Below, piece by piece: positions 8,339-17,568 of a stretch of DNA of 51,928 nt (its first letter is position 1; the number at the start of each line of letters is the position of its first letter). The position numbers and the translations under genes were made by a program. This DNA is from Pseudomonadota bacterium. Its GTDB lineage: Bacteria > Pseudomonadota > Gammaproteobacteria > Burkholderiales > Burkholderiaceae_D. The stretch covers positions 1,734-53,661 of the forward strand of contig JAKACN010000005.1 in NCBI GenBank assembly GCA_021821365.1, given 5' to 3'. The notes under the pieces are model-generated. The model did no database searches. It worked only from the letters and a program-made list of their open reading frames with translations, and had not been told where the DNA came from.

Positions 8339-9559
8339 CTAACGCGCTGCGTTCTTCACTTTCGGCACTGGGTAATAGCGCAGGCGGAAGGCGTCGGGCA
8401 TGCCGGAGCCGAGCAGGGGGCGCAGGTAGAGGCGGAAGGCGTCGGTGATGTCGGTGCCGCTTTCGGCGATGAATTCGTCGTCCATCACGCGCGTCTGGCC
8501 GGCGACGACTTCGAGATCCAGCAGTTCGTAGTCGACCGAGTAGAAGCCGGTGCGGTTGATCGATACTGAGCCGTCGCGGTTGCCCCACATTGCATACTGC
8601 ACCGCCTTTTCGCCCACTTCGCGTGCTTCGCGCTGGTCGACGTCGGACACGCATCCGATGAAGGAGCGCTGCAGGTAGCCGAAGGTGTCGCCGCGCACGC
8701 GCTTGATCTTCAGCTTCGACTTGATTTCATCGCACAGCAGATCGGCCAGTGCGCCGCTGCCGGAGAGTTGCACGTTGCCGTGCGCGTCGCGTTCCACCTC
8801 CTTGGCGAGCAGGGTCGCGATCGGCGTGCCGCTGAGATCGTGAATGCCCTCGGAAACGGCGATGACGCAGCGTCCGTAGCGATCGTAGGTGCGCTTCACA
8901 TCGGCCAGGAACTTGTCGATGTTGAAGGTGCGCTCGGGCAGATAGATCAGGTGCGGTCCGTCGTCGGGGAATTTCTTTCCGAGCGCGGAGGCGGCGGTGA
9001 GGAAGCCCGCGTGGCGGCCCATCACGACGCCGACATAGACGCCGGGCAGGGCGGCGTTGTCCAGGTTGGCGCCGGCGAAGGCCTGCGCGACGAAGCGCGC
9101 GGCGGACGGGAAGCCGGGCGTATGGTCGTTGCCGACGAGGTCGTTGTCGATCGTCTTCGGGATGTGAATGCAGCGCAGCGGATAGCCGGCCTTCTGCGCT
9201 TCCTGGCTGACGATGTGCACCGTGTCCGCCGAGTCGTTGCCGCCAATGTAGAAGAACTGCTCGATCTGATGCGCACGCAGCACATTGAAGATCTCCTGGC
9301 AGTATTTGACGTCCGGTTTGTCGCGGGTGGAGCCGAGGGCGGAGGCGGGCGTGCTGGCGACCAGTTCGAGGTTGTGGCTGGTCTCCTGCGTCAGGTCGAG
9401 GAAGTCTTCGTCGACGATGCCGCGCACGCCGTGGCGTGCGCCGTACACCAGTTCGACATTGCGGAAGCGGCGCGCTTCAAGGACGACGCCGACCAGGGAC
9501 TGGTTGATCACCGCGGTTGGGCCGCCTCCCTGAGCGACCAGGATTTTTCCGGAAGGCAT
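8339..9559 (-). CDS. pfp: 6-phosphofructokinase, predicted pyrophosphate-dependent
   Basis: 406-aa phosphofructokinase. Active-site motifs are QGGGPTAVINQS (10-21), GGNDS (106-110), PKTIDND (134-140) and MGRHAGFL. ATP enzymes carry GGDGS and PGTIDND; the Asp in GGND and the Lys in PKTIDND are the residues that mark pyrophosphate-dependent enzymes, so the likely reaction is reversible phosphoryl transfer between PPi and fructose 6-phosphate. The start codon follows an AGGAGG-like site. It is convergent with class I aldolase. The donor call is inferred from two residues. Confidence 0.85.
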   Translation of the reverse strand: MPSGKILVAQGGGPTAVINQSLVGVVLEARRFRNVELVYGARHGVRGIVDEDFLDLTQETSHNLELVASTPASALGSTRDKPDVKYCQEIFNVLRAHQIEQFFYIGGNDSADTVHIVSQEAQKAGYPLRCIHIPKTIDNDLVGNDHTPGFPSAARFVAQAFAGANLDNAALPGVYVGVVMGRHAGFLTAASALGKKFPDDGPHLIYLPERTFNIDKFLADVKRTYDRYGRCVIAVSEGIHDLSGTPIATLLAKEVERDAHGNVQLSGSGALADLLCDEIKSKLKIKRVRGDTFGYLQRSFIGCVSDVDQREAREVGEKAVQYAMWGNRDGSVSINRTGFYSVDYELLDLEVVAGQTRVMDDEFIAESGTDITDAFRLYLRPLLGSGMPDAFRLRYYPVPKVKNAAR

Positions 9560-9714
9560 GGCATTCCTCCTCTATCCAGCGTTGTCGAGCGAGACTTCCG
9601 CCTTATGTCCGGATTTTACCGTGGCGGCCCCATTCGGGGCACCATGCGAAGGAAAAATCTGCGACTACGCTTGAGAAGGATCAGTGAATCGATCCGTTAT
9701 CCCAGGCGACCGCT

Positions 9715-10263
9715 TCAATGCTGCGCCACCGCGCCGCGCCATGCGCCGGTTTCGCGCCCGCGGTTCTCCAGCATTTCCTTGAAGTGCTTCAGATTCGCCT
9801 TTGCCTGCATCTTCACCAGGCCGAGCGTATCGCCGACTTTCTCATCGATGCTCTCCGGTTCGTAATCCATCTGCAGCATGACGCGCGTCTTCGCCTCCGC
9901 GAGCTTGTGGAAGGTCACCACGCCCGCGTTCCATGGGCCGCTCGTGCTGCGCCATGCGATGCGCTTGTCGGGAATCTGTTCGGTGATTTCGGTATCCCAT
10001 TCGCGCTCCTTGCCGGCGACCTCGGCGCGCCAGTGCAGGTGCGTGTCATCAAGCTGCCGCACTTCCTTGACGCTGCTCATGAACTTCGGGAAATCCTCGA
10101 ATTGCGTCCATTGGTTATAGGCAGTGCTGACCGGCACATCGACGTCGATCGATTCCTTGGTTCCGGATGCGCGCTCCGTGCCGCGCTTCTTCGTGAATTG
10201 TTTCGAGAGGATAACCCCGCCCACGGCCAGCGCGGCGATGGTAACGATCCTGTTCATGTTCAT
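9715..10263 (-). CDS. SRPBCC (START/polyketide cyclase-like) membrane-anchored protein
   Basis: 182-aa protein. ATG at 10263 follows AAAGGAG with nine-base spacing; the open frame reaches 10374 but the extra part has no ribosome site. An N-terminal hydrophobic segment (IVTIAALAVGGVIL) is followed by a basic linker and an SRPBCC domain from about residue 35: DVDVPVSTAYNQWTQFEDFPKFM, then WRAEVAGKEREWDTEI. This cyclase/dehydrase subgroup is frequent beside stress genes in Burkholderiales and probably binds a hydrophobic ligand. It is divergent from the DUF2382 gene, and both leaders have a closely similar AAGGAGATGCAC site. Confidence 0.85.
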   Translation of the reverse strand: MNMNRIVTIAALAVGGVILSKQFTKKRGTERASGTKESIDVDVPVSTAYNQWTQFEDFPKFMSSVKEVRQLDDTHLHWRAEVAGKEREWDTEITEQIPDKRIAWRSTSGPWNAGVVTFHKLAEAKTRVMLQMDYEPESIDEKVGDTLGLVKMQAKANLKHFKEMLENRGRETGAWRGAVAQH

Positions 10264-10636
10264 GGTGTGCATCTCCTTTCGTACAAGGCTGTTTAGTGAG
10301 CGCATCCCGCCTGCCGCAAGCGACGCGGACAGGCCCGATGAAGACCGTGATTCACTGACAACGACCCTCGCCATTAAGTTCGTCCATTGAATTCGTCCAT
10401 CAAGTTCGTGCTTCCGCCGTCGCGCCCGCAGGAACTATTGCCGCCGATCGGCTTCATAAGAACTGATCGGATTTCATCCATCCGCTGAAAAGCGTCCTGA
10501 TTTCCTCCCGCCGGAAAGCGCGTCCAGGCGTCATCGCTATCTGTCTCACATCCACTTCCGCACAACCGACCGGCGCGCGAACGCAAGCGCTGCCGCACCG
10601 CAACGACGCTTTTCGCGAGCAACAAGGAGATGCACC
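10264..10636. promoter_or_regulatory. Divergent promoter region between SRPBCC and DUF2382 genes
   Basis: A 373-base gap with no supportable gene. It must carry the promoters of both flanking genes. No convincing sigma-70 pair was picked out. A block of three 13-base direct repeats (10376-10414) sits inside and is listed separately; an imperfect repeat of the core GATCGG lies at about 10443-10470. Confidence 0.6.
10376..10414. repeat. Three tandem 13-base repeats (AAGTTCGTCCATT type)
   Basis: Units at 10376-10388, 10389-10401 and 10402-10414. The first two share TTCGTCCAT and the third is AAGTTCGTGCTTC. Their position between divergent stress-type genes makes a regulator-binding array possible, but this is only inference. 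Confidence 0.6.
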
Positions 10637-11779
10637 ATGGCTTCAACTTCAGGAAATGATTCCAGGCATGACGTGACCCAGCCGGAAGACGCCGCGCCGG
10701 CTTACATGCGCGACACCGTGGTCGGCGTCTATGACGACTACGCCGACGCAGAGGGGGCATTGCAGGCACTGACTGCGGCCGGCTTCGCGCGTTCCGCCAT
10801 TCACATCGCGCCGGAAAGCGATCCGGCGCCGGCGGCAATCGTGAATACCGGCCACCAGCACGGCGCGGCGGGCATCACGAACTTCTTCCGTTCGCTGTTC
10901 GGCGTCGAACAGCAGGCGCAGCACGCGGCATATGCCGAATCGGTGCGGCGCGGCAGCTATGTGCTGACGGTCGATACGCAGAACGATGAGGAGATCGATC
11001 GTGCGACCGATGCCATGGGTCGCTTCAATCCGGTCGACATTGACGAACGTTCCAGCGCGTGGCGGCAGCAGGGATGGCCTGACGGCGAACCCGCAATCAC
11101 GGAGCCCGACGCGGGCGACGGGGGTGCCGTGCAGGCACCTTCCCCGGCGCAATCCGGCACGACGGAGATGTCCAGGATTCCCGTCATCGAGGAAGCGCTG
11201 CAGGTCGGCAAGCGCGAAGTGCAGCGAGGCGGCGTGCGCGTGTTCCGGCGCATCAGCGAAAAACCGGTGCACGAATCGGTGCAGCTGCGCGAAGAGCATG
11301 TGACGGTCGAACGGCATGCGGTCGACAAGCCTGCCAGCGAAGCGGATCTTGCAGCGTTCCGGGAAGGTTCCGTCGAAATGCGCGAGATGGCGGAAGAGCC
11401 GGTCGTGGCCAAGACGGCGCATGTGGTCGAGGAAGTGGTGGTCGGCAAGGAAGTGACGCAGAAGACCGAGGAGATCAACGACATCGTGCGCAGGGCGGAT
11501 GTCGACATCGAGCCGCTCGGCGCGTCCGAGGTCGATGCATGGCGGGTCCACTGGCAGGACACGTATGCCCGGTCGGGCGGGCGCTACGAGGATTACGATG
11601 CGGCGTATCGCTACGGCTCGAGCATGGCCGGCGCCGGCCGCTTCCGGAATGATCGCTGGGAAGACGCGGAGCCGGACATCCGCGGCGACTGGGAGCGGCA
11701 GCATCCGGAAAGCGGGTGGGACACGGTGAAGGATGCAGTACGCTACGGCGCCGAAAACGCGGCGGGCCGGCATCACTGA
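10637..11779 (+). CDS. YsnF/AvaK-type DUF2382 stress protein
   Basis: 380-aa protein. The N-terminal part (about residues 25-130) resembles the general stress protein 17M-type domain (TVVGVYDDYADAEGALQAL). A DUF2382 domain follows at about 180-295: IPVIEEALQVGKREV, VRVFRRISEKPVHE, LREEHVTVERHAVD, then EEVVVGKEVTQKTEEIND. The tail is rich in Tyr, Arg and Gly. Members are often induced by general stress or desiccation; biochemical function is not known. ATG at 10637 has an AAGGAGATG site that closely resembles the leader of the divergent SRPBCC gene. Confidence 0.88.
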   Translation: MASTSGNDSRHDVTQPEDAAPAYMRDTVVGVYDDYADAEGALQALTAAGFARSAIHIAPESDPAPAAIVNTGHQHGAAGITNFFRSLFGVEQQAQHAAYAESVRRGSYVLTVDTQNDEEIDRATDAMGRFNPVDIDERSSAWRQQGWPDGEPAITEPDAGDGGAVQAPSPAQSGTTEMSRIPVIEEALQVGKREVQRGGVRVFRRISEKPVHESVQLREEHVTVERHAVDKPASEADLAAFREGSVEMREMAEEPVVAKTAHVVEEVVVGKEVTQKTEEINDIVRRADVDIEPLGASEVDAWRVHWQDTYARSGGRYEDYDAAYRYGSSMAGAGRFRNDRWEDAEPDIRGDWERQHPESGWDTVKDAVRYGAENAAGRHH

Positions 11780-11896
11780 GCGTTGCGCCGGGCGGGCCTC
11801 TCAAAGCACACCCGCCCTGTTCATGGAACCGGTCGCATTGCGTCGCGACGTGCAGGGGCGAAGAGCGAACGAGGCCGCGATGGCCCGGTTCTCCTT

Positions 11897-13237
11897 TCAC
11901 AGCAGGCCGCGCACCGAGGTCAGCACGAATCCGGCCGCGCAGGCGGTGGAGACGCCGATCAGCCCCGGCAGGATGAAGCTGTGGTTGATCACGTACTTGC
12001 CGATGCGGGTCGTGCCGGAGCGGTCGAACTGGATCGCCGCCAGGTCGCTCGGGTAAGTCGGCAGGATGTAGTAGCCGTAGGCGGCGGCGCCAAAGGCGAC
12101 GACATAGCCCGGCGGCACGCCGATGGCGAGCGCTACCGGCACCATCGCGCTGATGGCGGCGGCTTGCGAATTGACCAGCTTGGAGACCAGCAGCAGCGCG
12201 ATGGCATAGGTCCACGGATAGGCTTTCACCACGTCCGCGAGCGCGGCCTTCAGCTCCTTCAAGTGGCCCTCGAAGACGGTGTCGGCCATCCAGGCGATGC
12301 CGAACACCGCGACCACGGCGATCATGCCGGCGCGGAATACTTCATTCTTGCCGATCGCCATCGGGTCGGTCTTTGTGAAGATGATGATGAGCGCGCCGGC
12401 CAGCAGCATGAACATCTGGATCGTCAGCACCATGGACAGCGGCTTGCCGTTCACCAGCGGACGCAGTGACGGGAATGCGCCGAGAATCGCAACCACCACG
12501 ATGGCGGAAATGAAGATCCACATCGCGCTCCACTGGCTCTTCGACAAGGCCTTGCCGAGCAGGGTCGCGCTCTCGCCATAGACGAAGTTGCGCGTCTCCG
12601 GGTCGGCGATGCGTTGCTGGAATTCCTTGTCCTGATCGAGGTCCTTGCCGCGGAACCAGCTGAAGATGCCGATGGCGAGCACGCCGGCCAGCGTCGATGG
12701 AATGGAGATCGACAGCAGCATCACGAAATCGATGACATGGCCACCGATCGGCGCCTTGGCCAGGAACGCAACCAGCGACACGATGGCTACCGATACCGGG
12801 CTGGCCATGATGCCCATCTGGCTGGCGATGGTGGACGCGGCCATCGGGCGCTCGGGCCGGATGTTGTTCTTGATGGCGACGTCGTAAATGATCGGCAGCA
12901 TGGTGTACACCACGTGCCCGGTGCCGCACAGGATAGTGAGGAAGCAGGTGACGAAGGGCGCGAGAATGGAGATGTACTTCGGATTGCGGCGCAGGACCTT
13001 CTCCGCGCCTTGCAGCAATACCTCGAGGCCGCCGGAGGCCTGCAGCGTGGCGGAGGCCGCCACCACCGCGATGATGGTGAGCATCACGTCCACCGGCGGC
13101 TTGCCGGGCGGAAGTTTGAACACGAAGGTCATGACGACGATGCCAATGCCGCCGAGCAGGCCGAGCGCGACACCGCCCTTGCGGGCGCCGTAGAACAGGC
13201 ACGCGAGAATGATTGCAACTTGCAGCAGGATGTCCAT
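11897..13237 (-). CDS. Dcu-family anaerobic C4-dicarboxylate antiporter
   Basis: 446-aa inner-membrane transporter of the DcuA/DcuB family, which exchanges fumarate, malate or aspartate for succinate during fumarate respiration. About ten hydrophobic helices are visible. Segments such as [20 protein letters not shown] and [20 protein letters not shown] are characteristic. ATG at 13237 has GGGGAG seven bases upstream; longer readings run into the upstream gene in another frame. It begins 23 bases after the RquA-like gene, so the two form an operon. DcuA and DcuB cannot be separated from sequence by eye. Confidence 0.9.
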   Translation of the reverse strand: MDILLQVAIILACLFYGARKGGVALGLLGGIGIVVMTFVFKLPPGKPPVDVMLTIIAVVAASATLQASGGLEVLLQGAEKVLRRNPKYISILAPFVTCFLTILCGTGHVVYTMLPIIYDVAIKNNIRPERPMAASTIASQMGIMASPVSVAIVSLVAFLAKAPIGGHVIDFVMLLSISIPSTLAGVLAIGIFSWFRGKDLDQDKEFQQRIADPETRNFVYGESATLLGKALSKSQWSAMWIFISAIVVVAILGAFPSLRPLVNGKPLSMVLTIQMFMLLAGALIIIFTKTDPMAIGKNEVFRAGMIAVVAVFGIAWMADTVFEGHLKELKAALADVVKAYPWTYAIALLLVSKLVNSQAAAISAMVPVALAIGVPPGYVVAFGAAAYGYYILPTYPSDLAAIQFDRSGTTRIGKYVINHSFILPGLIGVSTACAAGFVLTSVRGLL

Positions 13238-13260
13238 TATTTTTCTCCCCGGTGAAGCCG

Positions 13261-14052
13261 TTATTGTTTCGTTGCGGTGATGATCTGGAAATTGCCAAAG
13301 AAGCAGGTGCTGCGTTCGCAGGTCCAGCGGCCCGTGTCTTCGAGGTAGCTGATCGGATCGTGCGTATCCCAGAGCGCGAGGCCGAGCGGCTCGAACACCT
13401 TGAAATAGGCCCAGCTCAGGGCGCGCAGCACGCGCAGGCTGGGGCGATGGAATTCGGCGAGGAAGAGCTTGCCGCCGGGCGCCAGCACGCGGCCCGCTTC
13501 GCTCAAGGCTTGCCCCTTCAGGTGGTGCGGCAGCTCGTGCAGCAGGAAGAAGATGACGTTCGCATCGACCACGCCATCGCATTGCTGCATGTGGATGGCA
13601 TTGTCCCGAATGAACTCCACCTTGTCGCCGAAGCGGGCCAGCTTGGCCCTGGCATGCTCGAGTTCATTGGGAATGATATCGGTGACGAGAACGCGATCGG
13701 CGCCGGCCTGCAACGCCGCCTTCACCACGCGCGGCATGACATTGCCGAACGCGCAGGAGGTGATCAGCAGCTTCTTGTTGCGCAGGTCCATCTGCCGGAT
13801 TTCGGCGACGATCTTCGATACCAGGCGGCGATACTGGAACAGCAGGATGGCCGAGATGACCGGCTGGAAATCGACGGCCCGAATGAGCCGCATGTTGGAG
13901 TAGACGGGATACACGTGCGAGGCTTCGTTCTGCCAGGCGGGAACCAGCCCGCGCACGACCAGCGCGCCTCGTGTGAAGACAAAGAAAAACAGGGCGGTCA
14001 GGCCCAACACTGCGAACAGGGCAAAGGCCCCATTGATCATCCATGCGTTCAT
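13261..14052 (-). CDS. RquA-like protein (rhodoquinone biosynthesis) or membrane-anchored methyltransferase homologue
   Basis: 263-aa protein with one N-terminal membrane helix (about 7-27) and a class I SAM methyltransferase-like fold. The SAM loop is not the usual GxGxG but SCAFG (99-103). It also has TDIIPNELE (124-132), FFLLHELP (168-175), FHRP (201-204), EPLGLALW (221-228) and FFGNFQ (251-256). This pattern matches what I recall of RquA, the enzyme that converts ubiquinone to rhodoquinone: a CVYGD-like loop, FFLLHEQP, a YHRP motif and TFFGG near the end. The partner gene, a fumarate/succinate antiporter, fits this use. RquA-like proteins outside the true clade exist, so a different quinone or lipid substrate is possible. 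ATG at 14052 follows AAAGGAAG. Confidence 0.6.
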   Translation of the reverse strand: MNAWMINGAFALFAVLGLTALFFFVFTRGALVVRGLVPAWQNEASHVYPVYSNMRLIRAVDFQPVISAILLFQYRRLVSKIVAEIRQMDLRNKKLLITSCAFGNVMPRVVKAALQAGADRVLVTDIIPNELEHARAKLARFGDKVEFIRDNAIHMQQCDGVVDANVIFFLLHELPHHLKGQALSEAGRVLAPGGKLFLAEFHRPSLRVLRALSWAYFKVFEPLGLALWDTHDPISYLEDTGRWTCERSTCFFGNFQIITATKQ

Positions 14053-14846
14053 GGCACTTCCTTTAAAAAAACAGATGCGCTTGCCTTGCTGAACCTCGCT
14101 TGCACTGCGCGCTCCGATTGATATCCAGCGAGGCCCATATGCTGCGACGCAAGAGTGATGCCATGTTTCAACTGCCGCGCAAGAACCGGCGACGCGACGC
14201 GAAAGCAGGCAGTGAGGGGAGCAACGGCGGGAAACCGGAATGCCGGATAGCCGGCATGGCTCCGGGTCGCACGCCCGTCATTCGATGCGAGCGAAGCGCT
14301 GCATCGTGTGGCGCAGGTGCGCGTGTCGCGGCTTCGTCCCGCACGACATGCTGCCGCAGTCCATCGGGCAGGTAGTGCTGCTCGCCCTGAGGTGTCCGCT
14401 GCAACAGATGCCAGGCATCGAAGAAGGACGCCACGATCATCGTCGCGTGCGCATCGACAACGCATGACGGACCAGCCTTTCTTCGAGCGGAAGTTGTGTT
14501 GCGACTCGTTGCACATGACGGCTCTTTCCTTGCACCACCACATCGCAAGCGGAACGATGATGGAATGGAACGATATTGACGCCGCACGTCATGCAGATCC
14601 AATTTCAATTGACCATATCGGCTATCCGCGATGTGAATATCACGGCGCTGCCGCCGATCGGGCAGGCTCGCCGGCACGCCGGGCAAGCCGGTCCCGGGCG
14701 TCGGAAATGCCGGTTTTTTCTCCAAAACGAAAAGCGTTTTCCCGCTAACCGGAAAATGCCGGGTGCGCAGGGAGGGGATGGATGCGCGGGCGGGAGGGGA
14801 TGGATTGCGTGATCGGCGTCAGCGCGCGCGGCAGTGGAAGTGCCGC
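14053..14846. other. Gene-poor region upstream of the rquA-like operon
   Basis: About 790 bases with no gene I can support. Open frames on both strands are Arg/Ala-rich or lack ribosome sites; one minus-strand frame (14168-14725) has a fairly ordinary composition in its middle but no homology I recognise, so a decayed gene cannot be excluded. It must hold the promoter of the rquA-like operon. A small hairpin (AAAACG/CGTTTT, 14724-14740) inside an outer CCGGTT/AACCGG pair, and a 14-base direct repeat at 14770-14805, are visible. Confidence 0.5.
14770..14805. repeat. 14-base direct repeat GGGAGGGGATGGAT, two copies
   Basis: Exact copies at 14770-14783 and 14792-14805, 22 bases apart, in the region just past the yjbQ stop codon. 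Purine-rich on the plus strand. No function is apparent. Confidence 0.7.
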
Positions 14847-15266
14847 TTATTCCCCGATGATCTTGACCAGCACGCGCTTCTTGCGCATGCCGTCGAACTC
14901 GCCGTAGAAGATCTGCTCCCACGGGCCGAAATCGAGCTTCCCCTTCGTGATCGCCACCACCGCTTCGCGGCCCATGACCTGGCGCTTGATGTGCGCATCG
15001 GCATTGTCCTCGCCGGTATCGTTGTGGCGGTATTGCCGGACCGGTTCGTGCGGTGCCAGCTTTTCCAGCCAGGCCTCGAAATCGCGATGCAGTCCCGTCT
15101 CGTCGTCATTGATGAAGACCGATGCCGAGATGTGCATCGCGTTCACCAGCACCAGGCCTTCCTGGATGCCGCTCTCGGCGAGCGCCGCTTCGACCTCGGA
15201 CGTGATGTTGATGAAGGCGCGCCGCGTGGGCGTATTGAACCAGAGTTCCTTGCGATGGCTTTTCAT
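14847..15266 (-). CDS. yjbQ: YjbQ family protein (UPF0047)
   Basis: 139-aa full-length YjbQ/UPF0047 protein. Family motifs seen: [31 protein letters not shown] with the conserved His, [18 protein letters not shown] and [19 protein letters not shown]. Members have weak thiamine phosphate synthase activity, but the natural role is unsettled. The start follows AGGAGAAC. It lies 36 bases downstream of the RlmN-type gene on the same strand, so co-transcription is likely. Confidence 0.92.
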   Translation of the reverse strand: MKSHRKELWFNTPTRRAFINITSEVEAALAESGIQEGLVLVNAMHISASVFINDDETGLHRDFEAWLEKLAPHEPVRQYRHNDTGEDNADAHIKRQVMGREAVVAITKGKLDFGPWEQIFYGEFDGMRKKRVLVKIIGE

Positions 15267-15302
15267 GCCGGGTTCTCCTGCTTCAGTGACGCGCCGGTTC
15301 GC

Positions 15303-16337
15303 TCACGCGGCGCGAATGCGAATGATGCTGGCCTGCGTCCCGATGGCGCGCGCCCGCAGTTGCCCGCAGCCGCCATCCACATCCTGTGCCGCCGAATCGC
15401 GCAGCTTGGCGAGGATGCCGCGACGATGCAGGATGCGCACCATCTCCCGCGCGCGCTCCGTCGCCGGCCGGCGGAACGGCAGGTCGGGCACGCTGTTGTA
15501 AGGGATGAGGTTGAGCACGCCGTACCTGCCCTTGAACAGTTGCACGATGCCCTCGATCTCGTCGTCGCCGTCGTTGATGCCGTCCAGCAGCGTCCACTGG
15601 TATTGCACCGGATAGGCGGTGGCGCGGCCGTAGTCTTCGGCAAGGTCCACCAATTCCTGTGGCGTGAGGCGCGGCGCGCGCGGCAGCAGCCGTTCGCGCA
15701 GATCCGCCTTCGTGGTGTGCAGGGAGAGAGCGAGCGCGGGCTTGACCGCACCTTGCCCGAGGCGCTCGAACACGCGCAGGTCGCCGACCGTGGAGAACAC
15801 CAGGCTCTTGTGGCCGATATTGCCTTCCGTGCCCAGCAGCTCGATGGCCTCCATCACGTTGCCGAAATTGTGCGACGGCTCGCCCATGCCCATGAAGACG
15901 ACTTTCTTCACGGCGCGCTGCGTGCGCGCCAGCGCCACCTGGGCGGCAATCTCGCCGCTGGTCAGCTGGCGGATCAGCCCGCTGCGCCCCGTCATGCAGA
16001 ACTGGCAGCCCACCGCGCAGCCGACCTGGGTAGACACGCACAGCCCGCCGCGCGGCAGCAGCACGCTCTCGACCGTCTGTCCATCGTCGAGTCCGACCAG
16101 CAGGCGCGCCGAGCCTTCCTCTTCCGTGGGGTGCGAGGCCACCAGCCGCGCCATGCCGCGCAATTCGGCATCGATCCGGGGCAGCGCCTCGCGCAGCATC
16201 AACGGCAGGTAATCCTGCGCACGCCGCCGTCCCTGGTCATGCGAGCGCCCCTGCAGCCAGTCCCGCAGCACGCGTTGCTCGTGTTCGGGCTTGGCGCCGA
16301 GCGCGCGCAGGCGCTGGCGGATGAATTCGATCTGCAT
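15303..16337 (-). CDS. RlmN/Cfr-family radical SAM RNA methyltransferase
   Basis: 344-aa radical SAM enzyme expected to methylate C2 of an adenosine in RNA. The cluster cysteines are in the CxxxCxxC motif C107, C111 and C114 (GCAVGCQFC). The two catalytic cysteines of RlmN are conserved as C100 (GGLCVSTQ) and C324 (DGGCGQL). GMGEPSHNF and the LALSLHTT segment are also typical. It is shorter than standard RlmN and has a divergent N-terminus, as in the accessory RlmN-like group of Burkholderiales, so a second RlmN elsewhere in the genome is likely. The target site is not known. Confidence 0.88.
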   Translation of the reverse strand: MQIEFIRQRLRALGAKPEHEQRVLRDWLQGRSHDQGRRRAQDYLPLMLREALPRIDAELRGMARLVASHPTEEEGSARLLVGLDDGQTVESVLLPRGGLCVSTQVGCAVGCQFCMTGRSGLIRQLTSGEIAAQVALARTQRAVKKVVFMGMGEPSHNFGNVMEAIELLGTEGNIGHKSLVFSTVGDLRVFERLGQGAVKPALALSLHTTKADLRERLLPRAPRLTPQELVDLAEDYGRATAYPVQYQWTLLDGINDGDDEIEGIVQLFKGRYGVLNLIPYNSVPDLPFRRPATERAREMVRILHRRGILAKLRDSAAQDVDGGCGQLRARAIGTQASIIRIRAA

Positions 16338-16497
16338 GGCTTCCGGAGTGGTGGCGGTGGGTTGGATCGGGCCGTCATGGGAATGGCCCGTGGTCGGGAA
16401 TTGTAAGCCCGGGCGCGGCGTTTTCCAAATCGTGCCGCGCCCGCTGCCGCATCCTGTCTATATGGCAATCACCGTCGCTGCCGGAAGGAAAGCCGGA

Positions 16498-17550
16498 TCA
16501 GAAGGTATGCATGATGCCGAACGAGACGCCGGTCTGGCGCGTCTGGTTCAGGCGGGTTGTGCCGCCGCTCGCATAGGCACCTGCCAGACGGGCAACATCG
16601 ACCTCGGAATAGATGGCCGTGCGCTTCGACAGCTCGTAGGTCGCACCAACCATGTAGAGGTCCTTCTTTCCATCGCCGGCCGCGACGCTCGCGCTCGCTT
16701 TGGAGTGGAAGGAGTCGATGCGATACCACGCGCCGGTCATGCGCAGCAGCGGCGCCGCGTTCCAGCTCAATCCGGCCCAGGTCCAGCGCGACGTGTCGTC
16801 GCGCGCCGCGGTCTTCTGCGTTTCGTCGACATAGCCCGCCGAGGCGGTCGCGCCGCCGAAGCGGTAAGCACCGCCGATGGCGAAATGGTTGTCATCCCTG
16901 TAGTCCGGCGCCGCAGCACTGCCAACGTTGTGCTTCGAATGCGTGTAGGAACCGCCGAACCTGAGCGAACCGCCCGCATAGCTCGCACCGATCGCCTGCG
17001 TGGCGCCGTTCGTCGTGCTGCCGGCCACCTCGCCGAGCGCGTATTCGGCACGCAGCGTCACGTTTCCGAATTGGCCCGCGTACTGGATGTCATTGCTGTT
17101 GCGAATACCTGCCGTCGCCGACAGCGCGTAGGTGATGCCCGGATAACGGAACACGAAGGGATCGAAGGCGAGAATGGTCCGGTAGGCCACCGTGTATTGG
17201 CGGCCAAGGTTGACTTCTCCCATTGCGCCGGACAGGCCGACGCGCGCCTCGCGCTGGAACAGTGCGCCGGATGTATTGTTGAGCGCGCCGGTCGCCGTGT
17301 TGAAGCCGGACTCCAGCACGAAGTTGGCCTTCATTCCGCCACCGAGATCCTCGCTGCCCTTGAAACCGAGGCGGTTGGAGCGGAAGGTGCCATTGGAGCC
17401 CATGGTGAGCTTGCTGTCGCCAGCGGCATCCACGTTGGTCAGGTTGCGCAGGCCGGCGTCGATCGAGCCGTAGACGGCGACGGTCGACTGCGCCATGGCG
17501 GTGGCGGACAGGGCGCCGAGCAAGGCCGCGCCGAGCAGATGCTGTTTCAT
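16498..17550 (-). CDS. Beta-proteobacterial general porin
   Basis: 350-aa trimeric outer-membrane porin of the Gram-negative porin 4 group. Signal peptide MKQHLLGAALLGALSATAMA, mature start QSTVAVYGSIDAGL, then strand repeats such as SRLGFKGSEDLGGGMKANF (here NRLGFKG) and a C-terminal Phe (GIMHTF) required for outer-membrane assembly. The start has a strong AGGAGGAG site. It is 18 bases downstream of the secreted hydrolase gene, so it probably provides outer-membrane entry for the hydrolase substrate or product. Confidence 0.93.
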   Translation of the reverse strand: MKQHLLGAALLGALSATAMAQSTVAVYGSIDAGLRNLTNVDAAGDSKLTMGSNGTFRSNRLGFKGSEDLGGGMKANFVLESGFNTATGALNNTSGALFQREARVGLSGAMGEVNLGRQYTVAYRTILAFDPFVFRYPGITYALSATAGIRNSNDIQYAGQFGNVTLRAEYALGEVAGSTTNGATQAIGASYAGGSLRFGGSYTHSKHNVGSAAAPDYRDDNHFAIGGAYRFGGATASAGYVDETQKTAARDDTSRWTWAGLSWNAAPLLRMTGAWYRIDSFHSKASASVAAGDGKKDLYMVGATYELSKRTAIYSEVDVARLAGAYASGGTTRLNQTRQTGVSFGIMHTF

Positions 17551-17568
17551 TTTTCTCCTCCTGGACTG

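Noticed and set aside
8970-9865. Plus-strand frame opposite the phosphofructokinase gene
   Set aside because: Val/Arg-rich shadow; all PFK motifs are on the minus strand.
14168-14725. 185-aa minus-strand frame in the gene-poor region
   Set aside because: No ribosome site, no family recognised, and competing frames of equal length. Kept only as a note in the region entry.
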